From Prochlorococcus marinus str. MIT 9107 (GTDB taxonomy: Bacteria; Cyanobacteriota; Cyanobacteriia; PCC-6307; Cyanobiaceae): 64,000 nucleotides of DNA. Shown here piece by piece: positions 34,827 through 48,969 of the stretch. The stretch is taken from the NCBI RefSeq assembly GCF_000759855.1, contig NZ_JNAI01000008.1, forward strand, positions 52,738 to 116,737, written 5' to 3'. Below the pieces are notes generated by a model. The model was not told the DNA's origin and ran no database searches. It saw only the letters and a list, made by a program, of their open reading frames with translations. How positions within the stretch are numbered: the first letter of the stretch is position 1; every line of letters begins with the position of its first letter. A program made the translations under genes and the position numbers.

Positions 34827-34973
34827 TAAGAAATTATGTATCTAACTTAAAATTTTATATTATTTTGACGCTTTATTTTATTAATTAAGATTTTTTAAAA
34901 ATCTTAAATGTACTTAATCCCTATTGCATTCTATGGAAATGAATACCAAAATTAAATTATTATTGACAAAAAA

Positions 34974-35075
34974 ATGTTAGCCATCTCTGAAATTATTATT
35001 GCAAGTGCTATCTTCCTAGGAATTGTATATTGGGAAGTTAAATTTCTATACGCCAAAACCACAGTAGCAAAATAA
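34974..35075 (+). CDS. 33-residue single-helix membrane peptide
   Basis: ATG 34974 gives MLAISEIIIASAIFLGIVYW, a helix of about 20 residues, then EVKFLYAKTTVAK. Such peptides are common in picocyanobacterial thylakoids. No named subunit fits. It is the only plus-strand gene between the oxidase region and the poly-Gln protein. Confidence 0.45.
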   Translation: MLAISEIIIASAIFLGIVYWEVKFLYAKTTVAK

Positions 35076-35175
35076 CTTTTACTCAAAACAGGAAAATTTA
35101 AAAAAAATTTAAGAATTTAAGTAAACAAAAAAAGCTCTAAATATGAGAGAATAAACACAAATATTCAGTCTTCTA

Positions 35176-35313
35176 ATGAGCGAAGTCCAAAATTCTAATT
35201 CTAACTCAACTCAGCAGCAGCAACAGCAACAGCAACAATCCTATTCAGACAGCAAAATTAATTCTGCTGAAAGTGAGAGACTTTATCTTGAGATGAAAGA
35301 GGCTTGGCTTTAA
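35176..35313 (+). CDS. 45-residue protein with a poly-glutamine run
   Basis: ATG 35176 gives MSEVQNSNSNST followed by nine glutamines (mixed CAG and CAA codons) and SYSDSKINSAESERLYLEMKEAWL. The tail is helical and charged and looks conserved; the Gln run is a low-complexity linker. No known domain is seen. It is probably soluble. Confidence 0.55.
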   Translation: MSEVQNSNSNSTQQQQQQQQQSYSDSKINSAESERLYLEMKEAWL

Positions 35314-35586
35314 ATTTAATTCGTTTTTGAAATAATATTTCTATAATTTTTTTGAAAAATCTTTTTAAATTTGAAGTAACCAATACATATTTATTTTCTA
35401 TGCCCGTTAAATTTTGTTTAACCGCATAAGAAATTTTTTGAGAAAACTAAAGCAGTTTGAGAAAATTAACGGAAGACTCGCAATGGTTGGGTTGATTTAT
35501 TTAGTTTTTACTAAATTAGTTTCTAACCATGCCGACCTATTTGAACAGCTTAAATCTTATTTAATTTAAAAAATGAATTGAAAATA

Positions 35587-35679
35587 TTATCCAGGAATAT
35601 TTCTTTCTATATAAGCGTCAGTTAAAGCTAAAACTAACCCCAATAATGTTGAAAATATAGCAATTTCAGTTGATTCCAT
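35587..35679 (-). CDS. 30-residue single-helix membrane peptide
   Basis: ATG 35679 gives MESTEIAIFSTLLGLVLALT, a hydrophobic helix with an acidic N-terminus, then DAYIERNIPG. The shape resembles small photosystem or cytochrome b6f subunits, but the sequence does not match petM, petN, psaI or psaM as I know them. Confidence 0.45.
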   Translation of the reverse strand: MESTEIAIFSTLLGLVLALTDAYIERNIPG

Positions 35680-35776
35680 TTTATTTTTGAATTACCTCTA
35701 GTTTGCAAAAGAATTCAAAGTTCGACAACAAAACGAATAATTTATTATAGTACATATATACTATTAACCATTTATT

Positions 35777-36028
35777 GTGAGCTCGACAACTCCTGAGTTT
35801 CTTTTCGTTAGTCCTGGTGATTATGTCGCAATTAAAAATGAAGAAAATTGTAAAAATACTAAAGAAAATAATAAAAATTATTGGGTCGGTCAAGTTATTG
35901 ACTGTATTGGAGGAGCGAGAAATCCAAATTCATGGACCTTGTTTCAAGTAGCCAATATTGATAATGGAGAAATCACTATAATAAATGCTGATATTGTAGA
36001 AAAGATTTTAAAACATTCTAAAAGTTAA
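35777..36028 (+). CDS. DUF3104-type protein
   Basis: The 83-residue product has FLFVSPGDYVAIKNEE, a short basic linker, YWVGQVIDCIGGARNPNSWTLFQV, here residues about 35-58, and TIINADIVEKIL. This beta-rich pattern fits DUF3104, a small family of marine picocyanobacteria with unknown role. The start is GTG at 35777. It is a single gene. Confidence 0.72.
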   Translation: MSSTTPEFLFVSPGDYVAIKNEENCKNTKENNKNYWVGQVIDCIGGARNPNSWTLFQVANIDNGEITIINADIVEKILKHSKS

Positions 36029-36100
36029 GCTTATAGATAATAAAAAAACTTCTTTCAGTATTGCAAAACTAAAAGACAAAAAAGAATATTTTAGGGGAAA

Positions 36101-36991
36101 TTATCCCAGTTCTAAGCAGGCAAGTCCGTATACTTGATTCATTGGACAGGCAGGTTTAATACCTTTATACATTCTATAAGTTTTTGATATTTCCTCAAAT
36201 CCCAAACTTGATAAAAGATAATTTGCATAAGGATTAAGATTAGAGCAATCAAGTAATATTTGCGAATCTAAATCACCAACTAGCTTCCTGATTAACATTT
36301 CAGCGAGTGGGGGAGTATCAGCCAAAAGAGGTCCAATTCTCCAACCTTGCTTATTATCCTCCAAGACACAAGGTCTTATCCTGCCAAATCCATGGCACAT
36401 CCCATTATTATCTACAAGTGCACTTACATTGCCATGATAATTTTTCAGCCAGTCATTTAGAAAATGCGGCCTGGGGCTAGGTTCTCTCTGATTATCGTAA
36501 ATTAAGACTGCTTCAGAGGAAATTTTATTGCCAGGAACAACTTTAAAAGAATGAAATTGATCTTGATAGAAATTACTCAATGGTAAATCTTGAAACCCAT
36601 TTAATTTCCATCGGTTTGTAATTGAAGATGTTCTAAAACCCCATTTTTGGTAATCATTCAATCTATCTGGAGCAGCCTCTAGACCAATACAAACAACATT
36701 TTTTAAATAATCGAGTGCATGTTTCCATAATCTCACTCCATATCCATTATTGCGGAATTCTTCTTTAACTATAAATAAGCCTATAAAACCATATGAGGCA
36801 TTATATTTAATGCAAGCAATAGAACCTATAGGATGATTGTCTAAGCAGCCAACCCATACTCCTTGTTTATCTGTATTTCTATAAATTGATACATCATCCA
36901 TTCCAGGAGAAAATCCTTCTAACCTTGCCCAATTTGTAACTTCTGGTATTTCATTTGTAGATATCAACCTAATTGAAAATTTTTCCTTCAT
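36101..36991 (-). CDS. GNAT-family N-acetyltransferase
   Basis: The 296-residue protein has an N-terminal GNAT domain: an acetyl-CoA-binding turn EEFRNNGYGVRLWKHAL near residue 76 with a preceding beta strand GFIGLFIV. The C-terminal 140 residues resemble the second GNAT-like half of the YitH/HolE-type proteins, with RIGPLLADTPPLAEMLIRKL. The substrate is not known. It stands alone in a leftward orientation. Confidence 0.82.
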   Translation of the reverse strand: MKEKFSIRLISTNEIPEVTNWARLEGFSPGMDDVSIYRNTDKQGVWVGCLDNHPIGSIACIKYNASYGFIGLFIVKEEFRNNGYGVRLWKHALDYLKNVVCIGLEAAPDRLNDYQKWGFRTSSITNRWKLNGFQDLPLSNFYQDQFHSFKVVPGNKISSEAVLIYDNQREPSPRPHFLNDWLKNYHGNVSALVDNNGMCHGFGRIRPCVLEDNKQGWRIGPLLADTPPLAEMLIRKLVGDLDSQILLDCSNLNPYANYLLSSLGFEEISKTYRMYKGIKPACPMNQVYGLACLELG

Positions 36992-37145
36992 AAAAATATA
37001 TTAACTAGGAAAAATTGAAATTTTTAAAGGCCATATTAATTAATTTGATTTTTTTTAAAATAATTCACTTTTGCTTAAGTGACTAAAACTTAAATTATTT
37101 ACAATTTATCCTCTGATATATTTAATATTATTAATAGAAATAAAA

Positions 37146-38537
37146 ATGAAAATTTCTGATAAATTTCATTTAGAAGATATCTATAAATTAAAAAATAAAG
37201 TTCTCACTGGTAAAACAGAAGATCTAACATGGAGAATCAAACAGATCAATAAAGTTTCTAAACTTTTGGATGATAATAAAAAAGAGATAATAAAATCCCT
37301 TTTTATTGATTTAGGAAAATCTGAAATTGAAGGGCTTTCAGAAATCCTTTTAGTGAAAGAAGAAATTTCTCTTATTAAAAAGAAACTCAATTCTTGGATG
37401 CGTCCAAAAAAGATTAATACACCTTTTTATCTATTTCCATCATCATCCAAAGTTATTTATGAGCCTCTTGGGTGTGTCTTAATTCTTGGCCCATATAATT
37501 ATCCATTGCTGTACATTTTAAAGCCATTAGTAAATATTTTCTCAGCAGGAAATACTGCGGTTATAAAACCATCAGAGAAATGTCCAGCGACCTCAAAACT
37601 TATTAAAAAACTTACTTCCAAATATTTCGATAAAGATATCCTATTAACGGTAGAGGGCGATTATAAACTATCAATAAAATTAATTGAGCAAAATTTTGAC
37701 CACATATTTTTTACAGGCAGTACAGAGACTGGGAGATCCATTATGAAATTGGCCTCAAAAAACTTAACTCCGTTAACTCTTGAATTAAGCGGAACAAATC
37801 CTGTAATTATTTTCAAGAATGCAAATTTAGAAGTTGCTGCGAAAAGAATAGTTTGGGGCAAATTTTTTAATTCTGGTCAATCCTGCATGGCACCAAATCA
37901 TATTTTTGTAGATAAAGAAATTGAAAATAATTTCATAGAAAAATTAAAGCAATGCATAGTAAGTTTTTATGGAGAAGATCCAATTATTTCCGAAAACTTA
38001 TCTAAATTAGAGAAAAAGCAATTTTCATCGACTTTAGAAATTCTCAAAAAATATAAAAAAGAGAAAAGACTTTTATATGGAGGCACATTTAGCAAAAAAA
38101 AGTTAAAAATATCTCCTACAATTTTGAAAACAAAATTAGATGAAACAGACATTTTACAAAAAGAACTATTCAGTTCTTTACTTCCAGTAATTGGAGTAGA
38201 AAATAAAGAATCGGCCTTAAAGCAAATTAATCAAACATCAAAACCTTTGGCAATCTACTTGTTTGGAGGTAATAAAAAAATCCATAATCATATTTCAAGA
38301 GTAACCAGTTCAGGAACTATTTGTATCAATGATGTTATGCTACCAGTCCTTATTCCAAATTTACCTTTTGGTGGTGTTGGACAGAGTGGTCTTGGTAAAT
38401 TTCATGGAGAAGAAGGTTTTCGAAATTTTTCAAATCAAAAATCTATAACTTTCAAAGGTTTTTTATTTGACTTAAATCTGAGATATCCTCCCTATGAAAG
38501 AATTAAGAAATTTTTAAAGTTTATTTTTAAGATTTAA
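37146..38537 (+). CDS. Aldehyde dehydrogenase family protein
   Basis: The 463-residue protein is of the class 3/fatty aldehyde type. Catalytic Glu213 lies in TLELSGTNP and the catalytic Cys247 in NSGQSCMAPNH. The Rossmann loop is HIFFTGSTETGRS. A hydrophobic C-terminal tail (GFLFDLNLRYPPYERIKKF) is similar to membrane-associated fatty aldehyde dehydrogenases. In cyanobacteria such enzymes oxidise fatty aldehydes to fatty acids. NAD(P) dependence is inferred from the family. Confidence 0.9.
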   Translation: MKISDKFHLEDIYKLKNKVLTGKTEDLTWRIKQINKVSKLLDDNKKEIIKSLFIDLGKSEIEGLSEILLVKEEISLIKKKLNSWMRPKKINTPFYLFPSSSKVIYEPLGCVLILGPYNYPLLYILKPLVNIFSAGNTAVIKPSEKCPATSKLIKKLTSKYFDKDILLTVEGDYKLSIKLIEQNFDHIFFTGSTETGRSIMKLASKNLTPLTLELSGTNPVIIFKNANLEVAAKRIVWGKFFNSGQSCMAPNHIFVDKEIENNFIEKLKQCIVSFYGEDPIISENLSKLEKKQFSSTLEILKKYKKEKRLLYGGTFSKKKLKISPTILKTKLDETDILQKELFSSLLPVIGVENKESALKQINQTSKPLAIYLFGGNKKIHNHISRVTSSGTICINDVMLPVLIPNLPFGGVGQSGLGKFHGEEGFRNFSNQKSITFKGFLFDLNLRYPPYERIKKFLKFIFKI

Positions 38538-38609
38538 ATTACTTAATTTGTTTTCAAAAGCCTAGCGATTTTAAATTTAAAGATTATCTTTAAATAAATA
38601 TCGAAATTA

Positions 38610-39365
38610 ATGAAATTAGTATTTTTAGCTATTGTAATCCTTATTAATTTTTTTAATCCCTCATTGATAAAGTCCGAAGAGAAGACAGAAGCAGCTAGAA
38701 ATAAAATTGAGAATATTGCTCAAAAACAATCAATTACTGAAAATAAAACTGAAATAAGAAGAATTCACATCGTAAAAAGTGGAGAGACACTTTCAAGTAT
38801 TTCAAAACTTTATTCCATTAATAAAGATTTAATTATTAAATTGAATAATTTAAAAGATCAAAATTATATCTATGTTGGCCAAAATCTCATTATTTCCGAA
38901 TCTACTGAAAATCCCTTACTAAAATCAGATTTAATAAATAGTTATCATATTGTTCAGATAGGTGAGAATCTTACTGAAATCTCAAACAAATATAATTTAA
39001 AAATAGGTTATTTGTTAGAAATAAATAATCTTAAAAATCCAGATTCTTTAAAAGTTGGAGAAAAAATCTTGTTAACCAAAAACAATCCAAATAGTTCAGA
39101 AAATGATCAAACAACTAAAAATAATAATAAATTACTCGAACCAGAAAAACTAATTTATGGTCCATTAACTGTTGAGAATAAATCTTTTAAAAAATTCAAA
39201 GGGGAAACAATATTAAATGTTCTCAATCAAGAAAATAAAAAACTAATTCTTTCAATCAATTGCGATGAAAATGAGTTAGACATAAGAGTTCCAGGAAGAA
39301 AATGGATGGGGGGAGAGCCCGCTAAAGAAGAATTCGAAAAAAATTTAATAAATGATTTTTGTTAG
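38610..39365 (+). CDS. Exported LysM peptidoglycan-binding protein
   Basis: The 251-residue protein has a signal peptide (residues 1-22) and two LysM domains: HIVKSGETLSSISKLY to IYVGQNLII (about residues 52-95) and YHIVQIGENLTEISNKY to KVGEKILL (about 111-155). A Ser/Asn-rich linker and a C-terminal domain of about 75 residues follow, which I do not recognise. It likely binds cell-wall glycan in the periplasm. No catalytic motif is evident. Confidence 0.87.
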   Translation: MKLVFLAIVILINFFNPSLIKSEEKTEAARNKIENIAQKQSITENKTEIRRIHIVKSGETLSSISKLYSINKDLIIKLNNLKDQNYIYVGQNLIISESTENPLLKSDLINSYHIVQIGENLTEISNKYNLKIGYLLEINNLKNPDSLKVGEKILLTKNNPNSSENDQTTKNNNKLLEPEKLIYGPLTVENKSFKKFKGETILNVLNQENKKLILSINCDENELDIRVPGRKWMGGEPAKEEFEKNLINDFC

Positions 39366-39445
39366 AATTTTTAATTAATATGTGTGAATAATTTTTCTAT
39401 ACCTATTAATAATGAGCTATTCTCTTAGAAGTTAATTTAAAGCAA

Positions 39446-39655
39446 ATGACGATTGCAAGAGGAGATTTCGTAAGAATAAAAAGACCAGAATCATATTGGT
39501 ACAACGAAATTGGAAAAGTTGCTTCTATCGATAAAACAGGTATTAAATATAACTGTACCGTTAGATTTGATAAGTGTAATTATGCAGGAATTAGTGGAGT
39601 TGCTGAAGGAGCGACTACTAACATGTTTGCTGAAAGTGAATTAGAAAAAGCCTAA
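39446..39655 (+). CDS. psaE: Photosystem I subunit PsaE
   Basis: PsaE is the cytoplasmic SH3-like subunit of PSI that helps dock ferredoxin. The 69-residue product contains [20 protein letters not shown] and [19 protein letters not shown], and ends [19 protein letters not shown], matching the family along its length. The gene is followed 4 bp later by mutM. Confidence 0.96.
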   Translation: MTIARGDFVRIKRPESYWYNEIGKVASIDKTGIKYNCTVRFDKCNYAGISGVAEGATTNMFAESELEKA

Positions 39656-39659
39656 ATAA

Positions 39660-40541
39660 TTGCCTGAATTACCTGAAGTTGAGACTGTTCGAAGAGGTTT
39701 AGAGCAAAAACTAAATAACTTTATAATTAAAAAAGTAGAAATCTGTAGGGATTCAACTGTTGCATTCCCAACTAATAAGAAAGATTTTATTGAAGGACTT
39801 CATAACTCACTTTTATACAAATGGGATAGAAGAGGAAAATATTTAATAGCAGAACTAAAGAAATTTGAGAATGAAAATATTAAATTTCCTTTAAAAAAAT
39901 TCTCAGAAAATAATGGATTTCTTGTAGTTCATCTAAGAATGACTGGATATTTCAAATTTATTAATAACTCTATTTTGCCCTGTAAACATACAAGAATAAG
40001 ATTTTTCGATAAAAAAAATAATGAGCTTAGATACATTGACGTAAGAAGTTTTGGCCAAATGTGGTGGATTAGGGAAGGGTTATCGCCGAATAAAATAATC
40101 AAAGGATTAGGCTCATTAGGACCAGAACCATTTTCTAAAGACTTTGATACAGAATATCTTAAGAAAGTTATTTCAAAAAGAACAAAATCTATAAAAGCTA
40201 TTTTATTAGATCAAACAATAGTTGCAGGTATAGGTAATATATATGCTGATGAGAGTTTATACTCGGCTGGCATCTCACCTTTTAGGGAAGCTCGAACAAT
40301 AAATAAGAATGAGTTAATCAAGCTCAAAGAATCAATTGTAACTGTATTAAAAAAAAGTATAGGTTCGGGGGGGACGACATTTAGTGATTTTAGAGACTTG
40401 GAAGGAGAGAATGGTAATTTTGGTTTACAGACAAATGTCTATAGGAGGACTGGTAAAGAATGTCGTAAATGTGGGAATTTAATTGAAAGGCAAAAAATTA
40501 CTGGAAGAAGTACACATTGGTGTCCTAAATGCCAAAAATAA
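39660..40541 (+). CDS. mutM: Formamidopyrimidine-DNA glycosylase (Fpg)
   Basis: The enzyme excises 8-oxoguanine and formamidopyrimidines and nicks the strand. It starts at TTG 39660 as (M)[14 protein letters not shown]; Pro2 is the catalytic nucleophile and Glu3 follows. VHLRMTGYF and [23 protein letters not shown] follow. The C-terminal zinc finger C-x2-C...C-x2-C (CRKCGN and CPKC) is complete. The 293-residue length is normal. It is probably co-transcribed with psaE. Confidence 0.95.
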   Translation: MPELPEVETVRRGLEQKLNNFIIKKVEICRDSTVAFPTNKKDFIEGLHNSLLYKWDRRGKYLIAELKKFENENIKFPLKKFSENNGFLVVHLRMTGYFKFINNSILPCKHTRIRFFDKKNNELRYIDVRSFGQMWWIREGLSPNKIIKGLGSLGPEPFSKDFDTEYLKKVISKRTKSIKAILLDQTIVAGIGNIYADESLYSAGISPFREARTINKNELIKLKESIVTVLKKSIGSGGTTFSDFRDLEGENGNFGLQTNVYRRTGKECRKCGNLIERQKITGRSTHWCPKCQK

Positions 40542-40576
40542 AAAAGGGCTTACTCAAGAAGAGTAAACCCTTTTAA
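40542..40576 (+). terminator. Rho-independent terminator after mutM
   Basis: AAAAGGGCTTACTC pairs with GAGTAAACCCTTTT across an AAGAA loop, with one mismatch, and is followed by T and A residues. It also separates psaE-mutM from the convergent rRNA operon and may act in both directions. Confidence 0.8.
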
Positions 40577-40584
40577 ATATTTTT

Positions 40585-40702
40585 ACCTGGCATTGAGCTA
40601 TTTTCTCAAGGGGCTACCCCCTAAATATTTTCGCCGCTGATGCGTTTCACAACCGAGTTCGAGATGGATCGGAGTGGTTCCACATCGCCATGAACACCAG
40701 GA
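40585..40702 (-). rRNA. rrf: 5S ribosomal RNA
   Basis: The minus strand begins TCCTGGTGTTCATGGCGATG and ends with GCCAGGT, forming the terminal helix. About 118 nt long and the last gene of the rRNA operon. Exact ends are estimated from the terminal pairing. Confidence 0.93.
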
Positions 40703-40767
40703 TAATGTGAACCTTGAGAACTGCATAGAAAATTATATAAATTAAAAACAATAAATTAAGTTTATTT

Positions 40768-43641
<2,874 letters not shown>

Positions 43642-43898
43642 AATAACTTCAAAAATTGAAGCATCAGCTTAATAGAATTGTTATTAATGCATTCGCACAA
43701 ATAATAAATCTGCATCATTAAAGATGCTTATTGTCTTTAAAAATAATCTATGCAGTTGTCAAGGTTCTCTGAAAACAATGAAATTAATTCAATGAGTCCA
43801 GCATCTTAATAAATTTGATTAGGAAGCTAGATTCGTTCAGAATTTGATCACAACTAAAACATTTCCCTTCTATAAATTATGGAAGAGGTGGTAATCAG

Positions 43899-43971
43899 TG
43901 GAGGTAAGCGGACTCGAACCGCTGACATCCTGCTTGCAAAGCAGGCGCTCTACCAACTGAGCTATACCCCC
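43899..43971 (-). tRNA. tRNA-Ala (TGC)
   Basis: The 73-nt cloverleaf has acceptor arms GGGGGTA and TACCTCC, anticodon TGC within CTTTGCAAG, and T arm GGTTCGAGTCC. It lies in the 16S-23S spacer. CCA is not encoded. Confidence 0.96.
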
Positions 43972-43983
43972 AACATAGAGATA

Positions 43984-44057
<74 letters not shown>

Positions 44058-44187
44058 AGGAAAAGTAATGGGTGTGACCTAGAAAAACTTAGGAAATGAA
44101 ATTCTCAATAATAAATAAATTAAGAATGTGAGATACCGATCGACCTAAGGTGACAAAATTAATATTTAACATTTTGTTGTCTCCCTG

Positions 44188-45668
<1,481 letters not shown>

Positions 45669-46281
45669 TTGTGTTCAAATCCTTTTGTAGATAAATCTAC
45701 TCAATATGAATTGCCTTCTCCAAATAAAATTAAGATTGACTTAAGTTATTTAGGTTCAGCCTCCTTAGATAATTAAGGATTACTTTGAGTGCACATTAAA
45801 ATATTTCAAAGTGACTTTCCAAGATCTCAGATCCGTTGGCTTTCAAAAGCTAAAAGTTAGCAATTGAAAACAATTTATATATTCTTGACGGGACCTCACA
45901 CCTTTATTGCAAATACATCTCAAAATTACCAAATCTAAATTCGATAAAATCATGACGCAATAAAAGCATCAGTTCCTAAGTTTTTAAGTTTTCTAGGTGC
46001 TGAGTTAAACAACAAGTGAATAACTCACTTCGAAGGGAAAACCCTTCTTCTGGCTGAAAATAATGATCGAAATCAAATCTCCATAAAATTCATTCATTTA
46101 CCAAAAATCAGATTTAAAGTAATTGATTGAATAATGCAAAAAAAAATATTTTTGCCCAGAAGAAAATACTAAACCATACGACTGTAATTATGCAACCTTT
46201 TATACAAAAAATTTTTATTAATTTTTTATTTGTTCAAAGTCTATTTAAACAACTAGGCTTAAATAAAGGGATATTAATAAA
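45669..46281. other. rRNA operon upstream region
   Basis: This 613-bp gap between the 16S gene and the invertase gene must hold the leftward rRNA promoter and leader. A hairpin GAAGGG-AAAA-CCCTTC lies at about 46033-46048, and several short inverted repeats occur. A 61-codon plus-strand frame at 46127 is Lys/Ile-rich noise. No clear gene is present. Confidence 0.6.
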
Positions 46282-47721
46282 ATGGCAGAAAGATTTAGTC
46301 AAAAAAATTTAAGAGTAAGACCAAGTTCCGATGAGGAGAAAATTGTAACAAATGCAAAAAAACACTTCGAAAAGACTTTACTTGAAATATCTGGCGAACT
46401 AGTTGGCAGTGTTGCTGCACTTGAACACCCAACAAAAAATAAAAAGTTAAATTATGGTGAGATATTTTTAAGAGACAATGTTCCTGTAATGATTTACCTC
46501 ATTACCCAAAAACGGTATGAAATTGTCAAAAGATTCCTAAGTGTATGTCTTGAGTTACAAAGCACTAATTACCAAACGCGTGGCGTATTTCCTACTTCTT
46601 TCATTGAAGAAAACGGAAAGCTAATTGGAGACTATGGTCAGAGATCAATAGGAAGGATAACTTCAGCTGATGCAAGTTTATGGTGGCCCATTTTATGTTG
46701 GTATTATGTCAACAAAAGTGGTGATTATGCTTTTGGCAAAAGTCAAGGGGTCCAAAGAGGTATTCAACTTTTACTAGATCTAGTTCTGCATCCAACATTT
46801 GAGGGTACTCCCGTACTTTTTGTTCCGGATTGCGCATTTATGATTGATAGACCTATGGATGTATGGGGAGCACCATTAGAAGTTGAAGTTTTACTTCATG
46901 GATGTTTAAAAAGTTGTATAAATTTAATGGAATTAAGTCGAGCAGATCACACAAGTAGACTTTTAGATCAAAGACTTATTCTTACAAATCAATGGGTTAA
47001 GGATTTAGGAAGTTTTCTCTTAAAACATTATTGGGTTACCAGCCAAACGATGCAAATTTTAAGAAGAAGGCCAACTGAGCAGTATGGAGATGATCAACAC
47101 TTCAATGAATTTAACGTTCAACCTCAAGTAGTTCCATCATGGCTACAAGATTGGTTAGAGAATAGAGGTGGTTATTTAATAGGAAATATTAGAACAGGTA
47201 GACCTGACTTTCGATTTTACAGCTTAGGGAATTCTTTAGCCTGTATTTTTGAAGTACTACCTCCTGCAGAACAAAGAGCTTTATTTAGATTAGTTTTACA
47301 TAACAGACAACATTTGATGGCTCAAATGCCTATGAGAATTTGTCATCCTCATATGGATATCGAAGAATGGCAAAATAAAACTGGATCGGATCCAAAGAAT
47401 TGGCCTTGGAGTTACCACAATGGTGGTCATTGGCCAAGTTTACTTTGGTTTTTTGGAGCAGCGGTTCTTTTACATCAAAAAAATTATGCTTCTGATGATG
47501 TGATGCTCATGGAAGAGATGAAATCTTTAGTAGAGGAGTCATATTGGTGTCAACTGAATCAATTGCCAAAGCAAGAATGGGCAGAATATTTTGATGGACC
47601 TACAGGTACTTGGGTTGGCCAACAATCAAGAACCTATCAAACTTGGACTATTGTTGGTTTTTTATTAATGAACCACTTTCTAAGAGGAGATAATAACGAT
47701 TTAGATATGTTTAAGATTTAA
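46282..47721 (+). CDS. Neutral/alkaline invertase, GH100
   Basis: The enzyme hydrolyses sucrose to glucose and fructose in the cytosol. The 479-residue product has typical GH100 blocks: the acid/base region GEIFLRDNVPVMIYLI near residue 56, QSTNYQTRGVFPTSF, and RITSADASLWWPILCWYYV, with the catalytic Asp in SADAS. The late blocks MPMRICHPHMDIEEWQN and WPWSYHNGGHWPSLLWF follow. Length is normal. It is a single rightward gene. Confidence 0.93.
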   Translation: MAERFSQKNLRVRPSSDEEKIVTNAKKHFEKTLLEISGELVGSVAALEHPTKNKKLNYGEIFLRDNVPVMIYLITQKRYEIVKRFLSVCLELQSTNYQTRGVFPTSFIEENGKLIGDYGQRSIGRITSADASLWWPILCWYYVNKSGDYAFGKSQGVQRGIQLLLDLVLHPTFEGTPVLFVPDCAFMIDRPMDVWGAPLEVEVLLHGCLKSCINLMELSRADHTSRLLDQRLILTNQWVKDLGSFLLKHYWVTSQTMQILRRRPTEQYGDDQHFNEFNVQPQVVPSWLQDWLENRGGYLIGNIRTGRPDFRFYSLGNSLACIFEVLPPAEQRALFRLVLHNRQHLMAQMPMRICHPHMDIEEWQNKTGSDPKNWPWSYHNGGHWPSLLWFFGAAVLLHQKNYASDDVMLMEEMKSLVEESYWCQLNQLPKQEWAEYFDGPTGTWVGQQSRTYQTWTIVGFLLMNHFLRGDNNDLDMFKI

Positions 47722-47723
47722 TC

Positions 47724-48206
47724 CTAAAATAAGCCAAAAGTTAGTGATTTATCAATCGGTAAGCATGCACCAATACCAAGATATATTGTTAGAAACGTTC
47801 CGAACAAGAAAGCAGACATTGCTATTGGTCTTCTAAATGGATTAGAGAATTTATTAACGTTTTCGATGAAGGGTAAAACCATTAATCCAAGCGGAATTAA
47901 TGTTTGAAGTGCAATCCCCAAAAGTTTATTAGGAACTACTCTAAGTATTTGAAACACTGGATAGAGATACCATTCAGGAAGTATTTCTAAAGGTGTCGCA
48001 AATGGATTAGCTTTGTCTCCTAACATTGCAGGGTCAAGAACTGCTAGTCCAACTACGCATGCAATAGTACCTAAAATAACTACAGGGAATATATAAAGTA
48101 AGTCATTTGGCCAAGCCGGTTCCCCATAATAATTGTGACCCATACCTTTAGCTAATTTTGCTCTTAATTTTGGATCAGATAGATCTGGTTTTTTTAACGT
48201 AGACAT
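47724..48206 (-). CDS. petD: Cytochrome b6f complex subunit IV
   Basis: The 160-residue protein has three transmembrane helices: about residues 34-56, 95-115 and 127-147. The quinol-oxidation-site signature PEWY is in [15 protein letters not shown] near residue 78. [18 protein letters not shown] opens it, as in other cyanobacteria. It follows petB by 35 bp and is co-transcribed. It overlaps nothing and ends 3 bp from the invertase stop on the opposite strand. Confidence 0.97.
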   Translation of the reverse strand: MSTLKKPDLSDPKLRAKLAKGMGHNYYGEPAWPNDLLYIFPVVILGTIACVVGLAVLDPAMLGDKANPFATPLEILPEWYLYPVFQILRVVPNKLLGIALQTLIPLGLMVLPFIENVNKFSNPFRRPIAMSAFLFGTFLTIYLGIGACLPIDKSLTFGLF

Positions 48207-48240
48207 GTGGAGCTCTCGTTAGTAATTTAATTGTAAGTGT

Positions 48241-48897
48241 TTATAAAGGTCCTGAAATACCCTGTTTACGAATCATTAAAAAATGCATCAACATAAATAC
48301 TGCTAATGACCATGGCAAAACAAAAGTATGAAGACTATAAAATCTTGTAAGAGTAGACTGTCCAACACTTTCTCCTCCCCTCAGTAGTTCAACCATAAAA
48401 TCTCCTATTACTGGAATTGCGGCAGGAACACCTGAGACAATCTTAACAGCCCAATATCCGACTTGATCCCAAGGCAAAGAATATCCTGTAACTCCAAAAG
48501 CGACAGTTATTACTGCCATTACTACACCTGTAACCCACGTTAGTTCTCTGGGCCTTTTAAAACCACCCGTAAGATAAACTCTAAAAACGTGAAGGATTAA
48601 CATTAAAACCATCATAGATGCACTCCATCTATGAACAGATCTTATTAACCATCCAAAACTTACATCGGTCATCAAATAACTTACTGAGCTATAAGCTTGA
48701 GTAACTGTTGGCTTATAGTAAAAAGTCATTGCAAAACCTGTTGCAAATTGAATTAGGAAGCATACTAAAGTTATGCCTCCTAAACAATAAAAAATATTTA
48801 CGTGAGGGGGTACGTACTTGGAAGTTACGTCGTCAGTTATGTCTTGAATTTCAAGTCTTTCTTGAAACCAGTCATAAACAGATGAAGAATTCGCCAT
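48241..48897 (-). CDS. petB: Cytochrome b6
   Basis: The 218-residue integral membrane protein carries four helices and two pairs of haem-ligand histidines: H in [11 protein letters not shown] with H in LHTFVLPW, and H in [10 protein letters not shown] with H in LMHFLM. The conserved YCLGG and [13 protein letters not shown] segments are present. The product begins [17 protein letters not shown], typical of the family. petB and petD form the usual operon. Confidence 0.97.
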   Translation of the reverse strand: MANSSSVYDWFQERLEIQDITDDVTSKYVPPHVNIFYCLGGITLVCFLIQFATGFAMTFYYKPTVTQAYSSVSYLMTDVSFGWLIRSVHRWSASMMVLMLILHVFRVYLTGGFKRPRELTWVTGVVMAVITVAFGVTGYSLPWDQVGYWAVKIVSGVPAAIPVIGDFMVELLRGGESVGQSTLTRFYSLHTFVLPWSLAVFMLMHFLMIRKQGISGPL

Positions 48898-48969
48898 CCA
48901 AAAAAAAATTAGCTTTGATATTAAAGAGCTTACTTAAAATTCTTATACTTGGTGTTAACACTTAACCCA

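Noticed and set aside
45895..45925. CCTCACACC resembling the Yfr1 small-RNA motif
   Set aside because: Only part of the conserved ACTCCTCACAC core is present and no flanking two-hairpin structure is seen.
46127..46312. 61-codon ORF before the invertase
   Set aside because: It is Lys/Ile/Asn-rich, has no ribosome-binding site and overlaps the invertase start.
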